Below, piece by piece: positions 1 to 12,966 of a DNA stretch of 64,000 bases. The notes beneath the pieces are model-generated. The model was not told the origin of the DNA. It did no database searches and saw nothing but the letters and a program-made list of their open reading frames with translations. Within the stretch, counting starts at the first letter, position 1. Each line of letters opens with the position of its first letter. Origin of the DNA: Artocarpus heterophyllus (Eukaryota > Streptophyta > Magnoliopsida > Rosales > Moraceae). The position numbers and the translations under genes were made by a program. The DNA is taken from the NCBI GenBank assembly GCA_025403435.1, contig CM046338.1, positions 19,691,399-19,755,398 of the forward strand, given 5' to 3'.

Positions 1-258
1 CATGGTTTACAATACAAAGGTTTGGCATTATGTGCAACACTTGCACCTTTGAAGGAGTTTCTCTCTCTCCCTCCTTGTATGTTTTGTGGGCCTTAGCTTA
101 TGCGTAGAAAGATAGAGGGAACTAAGCAAATTTATCTATCCATTGCTTGTTCTGCATGTTTTGTTTGTGCGTGGATTTTAATTTATCTATAGAGAAAAAC
201 AGCTTTGAAAGAGAAATATTGTTTCAATAGAATGAAAGAGCAAGAAGATGATCAGTAC

Positions 259-3200
259 CGAGTATGCAAATATCGAGCCATCATTGTTGAACGTACTGCA
301 AGGTATTGGCTGACTGCACCTTGACATCGCCTGAGAAAGAAACATGCATCAGAGTTGGGCAGTCATGCTGAAAGAGCTTCCAACATTATGTAATATAAGA
401 GCGACAAATAGGAACAAATGGGAGTGATACACACATGATATAGACACAAAAACATATACGACACACAGTCCTCCCAAATCTAAACTTATCATGAAGAAAA
501 TTTCAAGTTTAGCACCCAATCTGCAATGTCTTTTAAACCGTCTAGATAAATATACAAGTAAATATAAAGAGCAAAATTGAGGATTAGAAGAACATTAGAC
601 TTTTGTTGCCTGATTCAAGTTCCCGTGCCTTTTTCCAATGAACAAATTTTGTAGCAATGCTATTGAAAGCGACGACATTAATGTATTTCCCTCCATGCAT
701 TAAAAAATTGTAAGTAATCTCAGTGGAATTGAACACCAAATGCATTATTTAAACAAATATATATGGACCAAATATAAATTTGACTTCCTGTCTTGTGTCA
801 GCAATCAAAGCACATACCAAGTAGAATAAACTATAACAAAGAGGATTCAAGAGTCCAGTGAAAACTCCAAAAATATATATCGAGTTACCTTAAGCCTTTG
901 TTTACTGTCCTTATCCCAGAAATTAAAGGCCCCATCAGAGCCTGCAGTTGCAAAAGTGTGATGCACCTGAAATGAACAAACACAATGTGGTCACAAGCAG
1001 TTTACAGTGAGAATTAATTACGTCTTCTCTCAACATATCTAAAGCATAGTCAGATTTCAATATGAATTTATTTCTCTGCAATAATATTCATTATTCAAAG
1101 CAATTGGTTATTCTAATCATATATGCTAAATTAAATGATAATCTCCAGCCATATTCTTTCTTCCTTGTCAAACAAGCATTTAGGTTGTTAGATTACTCAT
1201 TAAAAGTATTTATATCGAAATTTAAAGAAAGTTAAAGCATGATATTATTCTAACAAAGCACAATAACATCATTCGTCAACATGCAAAAGTTTTGAGTAAC
1301 ATTGAAGCTTTTTTCAACAACTTACATACACGTGAAACAGTGAATCATGCAGAAGAAATACGTTATATCTTAAACAAAAATATGATGACTTGACAATCAA
1401 AAAACTTACAGGATGGAAGTTTAAAGAGTTCACAGAGTATATCTCAGTGCCGTCTCTGTGGCATTTGAAAGTAAAGTTTTTACTTTGCTGTGAATCATCT
1501 AGATGATGCACACCCACCCTTCCCTCTATCGAACCAACCTGGAAAACACCATCATAATAAAATCCAAGCGACTTAATACAATGCAGTTACAAGAGGTGAT
1601 ACATTTGAATCTTTATAATTCAGGACAGCATTTTTTCCCATCATAATGAGACTAATGTGCAGTAATAACAGGAGAAAAGACAATACCAAGAAACCTAGCC
1701 ACATTCACCTAATTTTATGTCTTAGCTTTATGTCTCACTAACTTATCCCTCAAAATATTCTATCTGGAAGTATAGGATTCTTGTTGTACAACCACAATAA
1801 ATGAGTTGAATATAAATTCTATGCTTTAGGAAATCTTGAAGGTGCATACACACATACATTCTTGAGAAAATTGCTTAAACATCATTCCTTCATCCAACTT
1901 CTTTGAAATTTGTGCAACATTATCAGCGTCCAAATCTGAATAATATTCCCAGTAAAGTTCAAAGTTCGAACTTTCAAATATATATAACAATAAAACATTC
2001 ACTTGTCTATCGTTTCTGTCCTTTTCATCATTCAAGGTATGTCTTTAGGATTCAGGTAGTTTCAGCACCTCTAGCCATACCCCAAGAGGGGGGCTTTTAA
2101 AAATGTTCTATTGACAAACAGTTACCTTAAATATGACATGGAAGAATCACAATGTCATTATTAAGGTGTAACCACATAAATTTGAGTTGTGCACATAAGA
2201 TGTCTGAGTACCAAATAAGCCAACCTAAGTCTAACAACATATTAACATTTCACTATACCACAGAGCATGCCGTGAGGACAAATTTTTAGTATTTACAGAC
2301 ACAAGAAACTACAACGTAACTACATTCACCATCTAACAGACCGGAAATGTTAAATAACTAAATTTTAATTATGCGTACCAAGAAGCCCTGCTGATCAGGA
2401 AACGCAGCAACACATCTTGTCTGATACTTCAATGGCGAAGTAATTCTCTTAAACTCGGTCTGTAAGTATCCAACGAATCATTAGAAAGGAAAAAAGGATG
2501 TCAATGACAGCAATTGTATATCTTCATAGCATTGTCTTATTTGAAGATAAACAATAAACCTTCTTGTTTTTTTTTCTAATCCAATTAATGGATAGAAAAG
2601 AGGACCAAAAATATTCGGAAAAATCAAGGATTCTAATTCTCGAAAAATCATACAAAATTCTGAGTCCATAAACTCCTTAGTCCAAACATCTTCTCAACCA
2701 CTTACATTCCCAAAAATAAATTTGATGCTTCCAATTGTTTTAAGAAAAAACAAAGGACAAAGAAGGATGTTGCATAACCATTCAGGCACCACCTAAACAG
2801 ATTCTCCTAACATAAATTATCCAAACTTTGAACTGCTAAGGAAAGTTCATTTACATATCAGTATCCTACCTGCTTCCAGTCAAAATTTCTTTACTTCAGA
2901 AAAAATTATGAGCTAGATCCTTTAATATGCACAAATAATTGATGGCTCTTCTTAGTCTAAATCCAAAATACTAAAACCAAAAAACTTCCAAACAATATGT
3001 AAGACGACATTTAAGTATCTGCTTGTTTCAGAGGTACCTTCAGCTCATTTTAAACAGTAAGTTTAACCATCAATTAAATGAAAGCGCATTACCTGTGGGT
3101 TCTGCAAATTAAAGACTATCAGATTCCTGTCTGCAGTGCCGACAACCATCAGTGGATGTCTCACTGTTAGGGCATAACAGCGATCTGGGAGTTGCTGTGT

Positions 3201-5130
3201 GTGGACTGGATTTGGTTGCCTAGTATCCCAATATCTACAAAACAGGTAAAATGATTCACCAAGAACTAAATTGTCTTTGAAGTGAAAGACATAAGACAAT
3301 AAGATTTTACAAATACTAGTTGAAGTATGCACAGAAATGTAGAGAGCGTACATGCAGAAAACAAGTAGGCCCATCAGGATGTTTGTGAGTAGTAAGTTTA
3401 AATATATGCATAAGTGAAAGAGGGGGAAAAATGGAGCCTGGTAGCTTCCTCTTTGGAAAGCATATTTCACAATAATTTACTTACACCATGCCTAAAAAAT
3501 AAAAATAAAGAAAACTATTTACACAAGAAAAACTTAAAAGTCGGCCAGACCAGCATATGTTTATAGCTTTTAGCAGTCAGTTTGTTGTTAAATGACTTTT
3601 CGATGACGAGATATACACACATGATAAGGTGTGATAGCTTCTGCACCAAATGCAGATTTACCGTATTGTAGTTTCCATCATGAAAGTCAAGAAGTAACAG
3701 TAATGGCAGATAAACCATAAAAAATTTTAAGTCTATTAATAAATGAGAACTATAAAATAAAAATATAACAAAAAACAAAAAACAAAAATAATTACTTCAA
3801 GGTCTTATCCCAGCTTCCGGTCACCAAGAGGCTCATCTCTGGAATCCAAGCAACCTCTTTAATGGGTGCATCATGCATGGCCACGGTCATTGGTTGACCA
3901 CCAGACAGCAAAGGCCACATTTTCACTTGCTTGTCACAGCCTCCAGAAAAGACAGTTGTCCCATCATCCTTCCAAGTTGAGCACAAAACCTTACAACAAA
4001 CCAAAGTTAAATGATTTAGTACTGAAGGTCAAAAATTCAACAACCAGAAAAGTAAAAAGAAGAGACTAAATTTCCAAAAAATGAAAAAAAAAAAAAAAAA
4101 CTACCGGCTGGTCATGAGATATTGAAGCCTTAGGTGTACTGCCTAAGACACTCCCATTTCGCATAATCTCCCAACATCTTACCTACAAAAATATTATACA
4201 ATATGCAACAAGATATGGTTTCAAGTTTCAACAACACCAAAAGAAAAACCAAGCCACATTAACGGCAGTTTGAAAATGGAAAAGCAAATTGCAGTTTTTC
4301 CCCTCAATAATTTTGGGGTGAGAGAGGACGACGGATTGAGAAGATTTAACTAGGAAAATGCATAATTTATGCTTAAGAACATAACAACAGAGTAGGAGTA
4401 ATGGAACAACCTGATTGTCCCACGAAGTGGCAACCAGGTGATTGGCCTTTGGACTAAAACGAAGGCTTGAAACAGAATCACTAGGAGGCTGAGTCACCTG
4501 GACAAAGTATTCAAAATTGAAGAAAGCTAAGTAACCAAACAGAAAATATTGAAATACTTGTGTTTTTAGACACAAAATCGAAATAATAGAGCAAACAATA
4601 TCTAGATAGAAGCACAAAGGATTTGGCAATTTCATGACTGCAAAGCATAATCTGACCCAAAAGTTAGGGAGAAGCAACAATAATTTGTTAATGTGGATCC
4701 TTGAATTCAGAATAAGAACCATTAAAATTTGACTGCGGAATTATATGCAAAATTGAAAAAGAATATCACATCGATTATTAAAAAAAAAAAAAAAGGTCTT
4801 TTGTACTTGCAACAACTAGAGCCCAATCCAAGACTCTCAAACTCTAGATTAAGTTAAATGCATAGAAACCAAAGAATCAAGTACCCAAAAAAAAGTACAT
4901 AAAAAACCTCGATTTTAGTATTACCCTTAAGCTGAAAAATAAAATTACAAACACAAAAAAATAAAAAGAATATCTCAATTTAACACATTCAAACAATACT
5001 CCAAGACTTCAAAAAGAGAGAGGGAGAGAACTGAGAATATCGAGAAAGTGAGGAAAAATCAGAAATTAGATACCTCAAAGGAATTATTGGGATTGGGATT
5101 CCCAGTGGAAGTGGTCCCGAAGGTCGCCAT
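259..5130 (-). CDS. RAE1: RAE1 mRNA export factor, WD40 protein (3' end off the left edge)
   Basis: Nine exons read with GT-AG introns: 5074-5130, 4411-4497, 4105-4182, 3796-3989, 3093-3234, 2379-2459, 1410-1538, 889-966 and 259-330. They join in frame to 306 residues starting [10 protein letters not shown]. About 40 more residues, beginning with the family's CYDWSKG block, must lie left of base 1. WD-type blade ends are visible at residues 43-52 (TSWDNQVRCW), 89-99 ([11 protein letters not shown]), 131-141 ([11 protein letters not shown]), 170-180 ([11 protein letters not shown]) and 264-273. The protein matches plant RAE1 throughout as I know the family. RAE1 is a beta-propeller that binds the GLEBS motif of NUP98 at the nuclear pore and acts in mRNA export and spindle function. 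All seen exons are intact, so the gene looks functional. The start is the only in-frame ATG that gives the conserved MATFG N terminus. Confidence 0.94.
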
Positions 5131-5470
5131 TGTTTGTTACTACCCAAGTCCTGAAACAAGGAAAAAAATAAAAAAAGAGCCCGATATTATTATCAAGATT
5201 TAATAATAATCATAGAAAAAAAAAAAGAATTAAAGAAGAAGCAGGAGAATGGGAAATATAGAGGTTTAGAGAGAGAGAAAAAATACCCAGAGAGAGAGAG
5301 GGGATCGAGGGTCTGACTGAGAGTTCAAAAAAAAGCGGAGGGAAACTAAACAAGGGAAAAGGAGGAGCAGGAAAAAGAGGAGGAAGAAGAAGGCATAATA
5401 TATAATCTGAGAGAGTGTGTCGTCGCGGGTGCCTAGCTTAGGAGGGGCCGAGCAGGGAGCTGCTCAATAT
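5131..5470 (-). promoter_or_regulatory. RAE1 5' UTR with probable leader intron, and core promoter
   Basis: Read on the minus strand, a CAG acceptor preceded by a T-rich tract lies about 20 nt before the ATG (near 5152), and a GGGTAT donor lies near 5288. This suggests a leader intron of roughly 135 bp inside the 5' UTR. The presumed first exon is a CT-rich (CTCTCTCT) tract typical of plant leaders. A TATATATTAT stretch at about 5396-5407 could be the TATA box. All of this is inferred from signals; no transcript evidence is available. Confidence 0.45.
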
Positions 5471-6035
5471 TCACGCACCTCCCTCCTTGAATTCTCTTGA
5501 AGCCGTAGTTTTTTTTTTTTTTTTTTCGGCCTTAATTTCTTTTTGGGCCTAAGAAAATAGCAGTTATTTCATAGAAGTACGAGGAAAAGAAGAATTGTTA
5601 CAATGGTAAATAAAATTATTTAGGTCTTAAATTTATTTGCTATGTAGATAAGATTTATTTACAATATAAATAAAAAAGTAAATAAATTATTTACATCATA
5701 AAAATATTATTTATTATAAGTAGTTTTAAAACCTGTTATTTACTACAATTAGTTTTGAAAAAATGACATTTATTATAATTTTTCTCATTTTATTTAAAGA
5801 AATTATAAAAAATGTTACTTACAAGAAGAGTGATAGTATATTAGAGATGTCAAAGGGGTCGTGTCAGTAATACTCACCTAACATAATCTTAAAAGACCCA
5901 TCTATTTATATTAAGTAGTGTTACATCTTACCTTTTTACTTATGTTAATCTTAATATGTCATTCAAGAGGAGTATAAAAATATGGGCAAATTTAAACATT
6001 TAAAAAGTTTTAACTAGTGAAAATATCAAAACATA
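5471..6035. other. Intergenic, no gene seen
   Basis: AT-rich sequence upstream of RAE1 with a T-homopolymer near 5508-5527. No open frame with recognisable protein similarity was found. It ends where a putative solo LTR begins. Confidence 0.5.
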
Positions 6036-9035
6036 TGTAATACACCCCAAATGGCTAACCAAATATAAATAATATAATACATCTCTCAAAAATAGGCTCA
6101 GCCATGTACCATATATAATCCCTCTGGCTCACCAAAATGCATATACAATAAGACAACAAAATAACAGGTCAGCTAGACCATATATGTTAGCCTCAAGCAT
6201 CAGGAGTGCACCAGCCAACCATCTTTTGCATCACCATAAAAATGAGTGAGCTAATGCCAAGTAAGTAGAATTATGCAAGCATGGGTAGCATTTGAATGAA
6301 TTAGCTCAATTAATTTATGTTTACTCTTTAACTTTTCACTTTATCATCCTTCCATTTCCTTTACTCTTCACTGCATCTTTCATACATTTAAAATAGTGTG
6401 CACACTGTTTAGTGTTTTCTGGAGGGGAAGTATTACACCCCAGATACTTAAATTATTGACGTCCTAGACACCTAACATCTCACATGGCAACCCAGATGCC
6501 TAATCATTGTGTCCTTATGCTTAAAAGTTTCACATGGCATCCAAGATGCCTAATCATTGCATCCCTGGCGCATAAAAGTTTCACATCATTATATCCTAGA
6601 CACTTAAAGTACCATCACAGCCCACTAATATAATCAAATTCATATTTTTGATAATTCTTTGCATGTTTACATATATTTGAAATCACAACATAAAGTGCAA
6701 TGCACATAACTTTCATATATCAATTCACAACATTAAATGCACAACAATTATGATGATACAGATGAAACTCTACTTACATTTACCACCAACCTGACAATAA
6801 CTAATAATCAAACATTAAGAAGCTCATTTTCCTATTTTAAATATTTATTCTACACAATAACACATAATATTTCTCAAAACTTTTCATAATCCTTAATCAT
6901 GTTGCAGATGAAAATGTACTTACATCACTTGTAGCAAACTTACTTAACCTCTTTCAAGTGGATAGTTCCTCTTTACTTCCAACGACTTAAGTGCCTCAAA
7001 CATCTTTAATATTATAACATGATGATAAAAGAAATATTTTTGGTATAAGAACATACTCAAAACATTACATTCATCATTATTTCAACAAGCAATTCTATAC
7101 TTGATCACTTAAAATAACTTATACTACTATCATAGTTTAGGTAGGTTCAAGATTTCAATCCAGCAGTCAACACTCTATGATTTTTATAAGATCATAAAAA
7201 ATTCCAATAGCTTTGAGATTTTTATAACATCCATACATATCATCATAATAAATTTTATGACTTTCCCATTATTTAAAGTACTATTTTCATGTTTTCCAAT
7301 ATGCAACCTTGTTTCTAAAAGAACGACATAGATAGCTAGTATTCCATAAATGTTTAAAATCACACAAAATTAAAAATGACTTGATTTTTTTTATCAAACA
7401 TTCTAAACATCTACAACAATCACACTAGGTTTAATTTCATTATAATTAGATCAATTTATGCCATTATTTTATGTTCTGCAATTTATGACTCTGTTGCTGG
7501 AATTTTGGTTTAGGTGGTGACAATAAATGAATTTTATAAAAATACTACAAGAATTAATTTCATTAAGTTTGAGCTAGTATAAATATTTTTCCTACATTTT
7601 ACAATTCACAAAGACAATTTGCCATAGTAAACTAACAATGGGCAATCAATGATCAATGAATTTTCTAAAATCACACAAAATTCCAATTGATATGAACTTT
7701 TGGCATGACATGTATAGTATTAGGTTTATTTTTATTCTATTTGGATAACAATAATTATTTTTCTTACTTTTTTTTAATTCATAAAACTATTGTATGCTAC
7801 TGGTAGATTTTCTAGTTTTCAACCGAAAATTTGGAAATTCATATAGAATATAACTCCAATTTGGATCCATGATAGCCTGTTGGAAAGCTTAATATGTCAA
7901 ATTTTCAAAAATGAAAACAAATCCTTAAAAATCATTATCATCAAATCCCAAAAACGTAAGAAATAGACACTACTTAAGAACATAAAATCTTGAAACTTTA
8001 ACATGTTCGTCACACAATTTCAACAACATCTAACCTCAAGATTAGAACATTTAGCTTATGAAACATTCAAATATATATGAACAAAAATTTCAAAGAACAT
8101 TTTTGGGGTTAAGAAAACCTACCTCTTTGATGCCAAAAGCTTGAAGATGCTATCTCTTGAATCCTAGTGCTAGAATTGATTTTTAGATGGATTTTTTCTA
8201 AGAGTTCTTATGGTTTTCTCTTGGTTTCTCTTTTGATTCTCTCAAGGGAAGGTAAATGGAGTTCTTTTGAAGTTCTTTACAAGTTTTGGTGGTGTTGGAC
8301 GTAGAAGAAAAGAGAGGGTAGGTGGGAGAAAAAGTATAGGTAGTGGTGAGTTGTTTTAATGCATTTTTAGGAGAATAATTGGTATAAGTTAATCATTTAA
8401 GACATTAGTGGAAGATACCAGCTAAAAAGAGGGATGGAAAGTATGTGGGGGCATGGGTTTATGGCTGGAGCAATCATTAGGGACTTTTTGCAAAAATTTT
8501 CAAAATTTGGGTAAAAATGAAATTTTCCAAAAGTTGCAAGGTCAAAATAAAAATTTTCAAAACTTTTTAGAAAATTCTAAAACTACTTTTCCTTTATGAA
8601 ATTGAGGATGCTTATGGTGATAATAAAAATTTATGGTCACTATTATATGTATATAGAGAGAAAGAATATGAAGATTTAAAATAATTTCTAAAAATTCAAA
8701 AAGATAAATTTCTAGAAATTTCAAAAGATAAAAAAATGATTTAAAAATTATAAAATTAAAATATCACAATCAAATAAATAAAAATCCATATAGATCATCA
8801 AAATAAACAATTTACGAACAAATGTAAGAAACATATATTAGACACTTTATGTCATTAGAACTTCTTTGGACCACCTACTGCAAAAATCATTAACGCATAG
8901 TAAACTTCATAGTAGTAAATATCATATTAGAAATATCACTTAAAATATGTTTCTAAGTCATAATTTCATTCACATTTTATATAAAAATCGTTAAACATTA
9001 CATATCGTCTGTTAAAAAAAGCAACAGGTGTTACA
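6036..9035 (-). mobile_element. Probable solo LTR (about 3.0 kb)
   Basis: The block begins TGTAATACACC and ends GGTGTTACA, imperfect inverted ends of the TG...CA type seen on plant Gypsy LTRs. Read on the minus strand it would start TGTAACACC, the usual form. No gag or pol similarity lies inside. The flanking 5 bp (acata and gtata) agree at only three of five positions, so the target duplication is weak. The boundaries are therefore less certain than those of the other elements here. Confidence 0.5.
6481..6600. repeat. 50-bp minisatellite, about 2.4 units
   Basis: CACATGGCA recurs at 6481 and 6531, and CACAT again at 6581, giving a 50-bp period. Units share GATGCCTAATCATTG and TTTAAAAGTTT-like segments with scattered substitutions. 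It lies inside the putative solo LTR. Confidence 0.7.
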
Positions 9036-9753
9036 GTATAGGCCTGCTTAGGATAAATTCTAAGAGCAAAACCACACAGGTTTAGGCCCAAAGCAGGGAA
9101 TATCATACCAAGTGAATATACGAGTTGTTGCATTATAGGTTTTAGAGATGAAAATGGGAGAGAATTTTAGCTTTTTGTAGTAAACTTGATGAGAAAGAAA
9201 GTGTAAATATTCTTTATAGATCCTTTTGTATTTATAGGCATGGACTATGGACTAAAATGCAATGAAAATATTTGTTCCTATGCCCCTTGTAGAAACTAAT
9301 TTTCATCCTTAACTTTGAGTATATTTTCCAAAAGTTTTGAAGAGTGTTTGATAACAAAGTTGAAACTATAAGTTGAAACTAAAATACTATTGAGTGTGAG
9401 AACTTTACACTATAGTATATGAAAATTTTACACTATAGCCGTTAGGACTGATTTGCCAAACCAAGCCTTGGTACATTGAATAGGTATGGAGGAATTTGAC
9501 TTTTATGAACCTAGTCTAGGCAGGTTACTATTGGCCCCACTTTAATAGTCCATTTCTACTTTAAGCTATATTTTTCCTGACCTATCAGTAAGGTATTGAG
9601 CATACAATTCTCCACCTAGAAGTCTAAAGTATTTCGATACACTGGATACCCGCAATGTATAATTTTCATCAATAGTAGTTCATTTGTCTATGTGGGTTTT
9701 GATTCTGTATTATTTTATTGTGTTGTTTTTCTTTACTTCTTTAAGTGTCTTTG
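9036..9753 (-). mobile_element. LTR fragment related to 53700-54230
   Basis: Read against 53750-54230 this stretch aligns in order: a TATA-like TATAAATA on the minus strand (near 9230 here, near 53870 there), the GGACTA box after it, and the TTCATCAATAGTAGTTCAT block (9665-9685 against 54155-54175). It continues at 21350-21480 after an interruption by a Copia LTR. It is an old fragment without coding capacity. A MITE-like insert sits at 9343-9473. Confidence 0.5.
9343..9473. mobile_element. MITE-like element, copy 1
   Basis: The segment runs from GTTTGATAACAAAGTTGAAAC to GATTTGCCAAACCAAGCC and carries two ACTTTACACTATAG-like units. Related copies lie at 21495-21640 and 55238-55362. The inverted ends (TTTGA...AAC / GTT...CAAA) suggest a small non-autonomous DNA element, perhaps hAT-like. 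The family assignment is inference. Confidence 0.45.
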
Positions 9754-10518
9754 TGTTAGAAAAGTAATAAATAAACTTTTCCATAAACGAGTTAGACACG
9801 CTATGTATGATAAATTAATAATAGATCTTATATACTCCTTAGAATTGGAATCGCACTACTGAAAAAAGAAAAACTTTTAATAGCTTTGTTATCGAGAATC
9901 GCGTCTGGAAGAGCTCTAACCAAATAGTCTTCTTTGTTATTCTCTTTTCTATGATCGAAGAGCAAGTGGGTACATATCGTTCAATTCTCCCTCGATAACT
10001 TTCCCATAATCACAAGAGAAAAAACCAGAATTATTGTTATTATTGTTCTTGGTGTTGAACAATAATCTCTTATAGTAGTAGAATTTCTCTTTCCAGAAAA
10101 TCTCTCTCTGAAACCTCTCAAATGACCTCCCCCGATGTTAATAATGAATAATAAGCATAGGAACATGTTACCTATTTATAGAGAGTCATTGGACATCTAT
10201 TCTTATTAGACTCGGTCTCAAAATTCAAATTAGAATCAAATCTCGAAGTGAAAACATGTTAAGAGCGTATTTGGATAAAGCAGGGGTAGTCGACCGTCCC
10301 CTGTGCATTGTGGTCGATAGCTTGATCAGTGCTAACCTGACAGACATGTTTTTTCAGCTTCTCAAAGTTATCTGATTCATCAAATTTGAACCTATTATAT
10401 AATTCCTACTCTATTTGACCCAATCATCCTTCATAGAGTCTCAGTTTTAATTCAAATAACTTAATAAAGAAGTTATCTAATTAAAAACAGTAATATGCAT
10501 ATAATCTTATATTTAAAT
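9754..10518 (-). mobile_element. Copia LTR, 3' portion (minus orientation)
   Basis: On the minus strand this matches the end of the plus-strand Copia LTR at 57360-57702: the block reading AACAAAGAAGAC, the CTCTTCCAGA-like block and the AATTTAT...GTGTC block come in the same order. A minus-strand CTATAAATAG near 10172-10182 is a likely TATA box. The rest of the LTR lies at 20096-21349, split off by a Gypsy element inserted at 10519. Together the halves total about 2019 bp, close to the 2018 bp of the plus copy. Confidence 0.65.
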
Positions 10519-11980
10519 TGTAACGCCTTTATGTGGGAGTTAGCAGTATTGAATAAATAAAAACAAACTTAAATTCAATATCATTCAAATCAATAGAACA
10601 GTGCCCATGGGTCTTTAAACAAAAATAAAAATAAAAATAAGAATAAATGTTTAAATACAAACCACAGTTTTTAGTGTAGCACCAAATATTTAAAATATAG
10701 TCATCATCACCATAGTACAATTCTCAAATAACTTAATGCAGCCATCACAAAGTAATACAAATCTTACATGTTCTATACGAGTTACAAATAAACAAGATCT
10801 TCTAATACAAAACCTGCAGTGTTCTTGCTTATTCCTCATCAAATAAGTTACACTGAGTTCTACCTGAGAGATGTAAATATAATAAGGATGAGCATCGACA
10901 TGCCCAGTAGGGAAAATCATTACTCACCTTAAGGTTTTATTCATTACCACATTAAAACTGCATGGTTAGTTAATTTACATCATATTCCAGGTTATGAGGA
11001 TTATTATGCTCACATTCTGTGGATATCATAGTTAATCATTACCAAGTTTTATACTTATACATATATACAAATATTACTATTCATCACTGTTCCTAGGTAC
11101 TAACGTTAAATAGAGTATCACTCAACTCATCGAAGCCCAAATGGGCGCTCTTGGCCACCCTCCAAACATTCCAAGAGTGTTCTGGTGAGGGGACATCAAG
11201 CCCCGAGTCCTCATCAAGTCGATTCATGTATAGTGTGTTTTGGGACTTTCGACCAAATGGAGCGTCATCACCTCCCCCTTATTTTTACCTTCTAGGGTAT
11301 TCGTGCCCAAGGATGTAACCACTGCTCTCTTCACGTCTCACCATTCCTTTATATTCAATTATTATTTATAGAGTCAGTTTTTCTAACCATGCTTCTCAAT
11401 TTACAACATATGTCAAATCATTGTGTTCCTTACTCTATAATACTGGACGAGTTCTACACCATCATGTTATAGATATAATCATATACATATCTTACAACAT
11501 AAAACAACCAAATTTTAATTTACCAAAACCTCACAAAAGATGAGTTATAGAATCTCTACTATTTAAAAAATATCCACCGATAATTTTCCAGCTTATACAA
11601 TTCACCACATAAGCCCCAAGTACGCCGTTATCCTAAAATGTATAAAATAAACATACTTTAACTTAAATCTTAATTTTCAATTATATCAATTTATCATTTA
11701 TTTTTATTATTAATGTGCCATAATCATTAATGTACTAAAATTGTAAATATCACTTTTCTAATTTAATTTCAGTAAATTATAAAATAATAATAATAAAAAA
11801 TATATGAATTTTATTTTGGCACAAAATATATTAAATTAGATTTTTAAAATAAATAATACGATTTTAAAATATTTATAATTAAAATAATTAAAAATTTTGA
11901 TATTTATAAAATTATTTGAAATTACAACCTGTATAGAAAACTATTTATTATTTCCAAACCATAAAATATCAAATAGTTAT

Positions 11981-12060
11981 CCTTGTCTTAGTGGTTTGGG
12001 CCCCTTTTACTTGACCTGAGGTGGGGGGTTCGAATCCTATCTAAAGCTTCTTTTTATTGA
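11981..12060 (+). mobile_element. tRNA-derived, SINE-like segment inside the LTR, copy 1
   Basis: CTTAGTGGTTTGGG resembles a Pol III A box, and GGTTCGAATCC (12027-12037) is an exact tRNA B-box consensus about 35 bases later. A T-rich stretch follows. This is the layout of a tRNA-derived SINE head or a decayed tRNA. The same segment is at 19182-19258 in the other LTR, so it was in the LTR before this insertion. There is no cloverleaf I would call a working tRNA. Confidence 0.5.
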
Positions 12061-12484
12061 ATTTCTATATAGAAAAACGACATGTAGTTTATGAAAAAAA
12101 CGACATGTCATTGTCATTTTTCACCTAGAAAAACTCATACAGAGAACCTGAAATTCGAGTTCTAAGCTTTTTAATCAAATTCTTAGTTTCCTAACAGTTT
12201 TTTAAGCATAAAAACTATATATAAACAATATATAACAATTTTTATACAATATAAACTCATTTCCACAAATTTTTATACTCAAAACATAATCAAAATTTAA
12301 GTTTAAGTTTGAAAAGTTTACTTCAAATTCAAGCCAAATATGTTGTTTTAATCACCAAAATCCTCTTGTTTCCAAGCTCTATGAGTCGCTAGGATGGAGT
12401 TTATGTGATTTCTGTTGAAAAATGGGTGGAATTTTGAGGTTTGGACTCTCGGTATGGTGACTGTCGTGGGAGGAAATGGAAACA

Positions 12485-12530
12485 GAGAAGAAGAAGAAGA
12501 AGAAGAAGAAAAAGAAGAAGAAGAAGAAAG
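12485..12530. repeat. (GAA)n purine microsatellite
   Basis: A run of AGAAGA units with one interruption lies in LTR A. The matching tract in the right LTR (19685-19713) is shorter, the main length difference between the LTRs. Confidence 0.8.
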
Positions 12531-12909
12531 TGAAGAAGGAGACAGAGGAAGGATGATTTAAAGGAAGAAAAATAAGAAGAAAAAGAGAAAAGTAAGAAAA
12601 AAAATATCATCAAGATCCCGTTGAATGCGAGATTCGTGTCTGAGAGTGGGTAAGAAACAACAAAAAAAAGGGATAAGGGAGAATTTATGGGGAGACTTTG
12701 AAGGGTAATTAAATAAAAGTTCTAAGGGTATTTTCGGTAATTATGCTAAATAGTGTAAAAGAAATTTTAGAAAAATTAAAAATAAGTAGAATAAATAATA
12801 TGAAGTAGATTTCAATGCAAACAATTTTTTTTTTTACAAAGTCTAAATTGGCACACTAATAATTAAATTTATATAAAATTTTTACCCATTAAAAATAACA
12901 GTTGTCACA

Positions 12910-12926
12910 ACTCTCCCTTCCTTTAA
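12910..12926 (-). promoter_or_regulatory. Polypurine tract of element A
   Basis: On the minus strand a purine-rich AAAGGAAGGGAGAG run abuts the LTR start TGTGACA. This is the expected primer for plus-strand DNA synthesis in an LTR element of this orientation. Confidence 0.65.
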
Positions 12927-12966
12927 GAAATTTCATCCTTGAAATTTCCTACAATTAATTACACTA

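Larger units (their letters stand above)
10519..12909 (-). repeat. Element A, left LTR (3' LTR)
   Basis: It starts TGTAACGCC and ends TTGTCACA on the plus strand, and is nearly identical to 17740-20095 apart from small indels, including different GAA-tract lengths. The polypurine tract adjoins it at 12910. It contains a tRNA-like segment at 11981-12060. Confidence 0.88.

Noticed and set aside
2481..4722. Minus-strand open frames overlapping RAE1 introns
   Set aside because: They are read-through of exons into introns, or intron-only frames, and conflict with the conserved spliced protein.
6036..9035. Full retroelement rather than solo LTR
   Set aside because: No gag, pol, primer site or polypurine tract was found between the ends.
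12027..12037. Functional tRNA gene suggested by the B box
   Set aside because: No closed cloverleaf, no convincing acceptor stem, and the A box is degenerate. Kept only as a SINE-like segment.
12401..12613. Leucine/phenylalanine-rich open frame on the minus strand
   Set aside because: Low-complexity translation of the (GAA)n tract in LTR A; the same appears at 19578-20010 in the other LTR.
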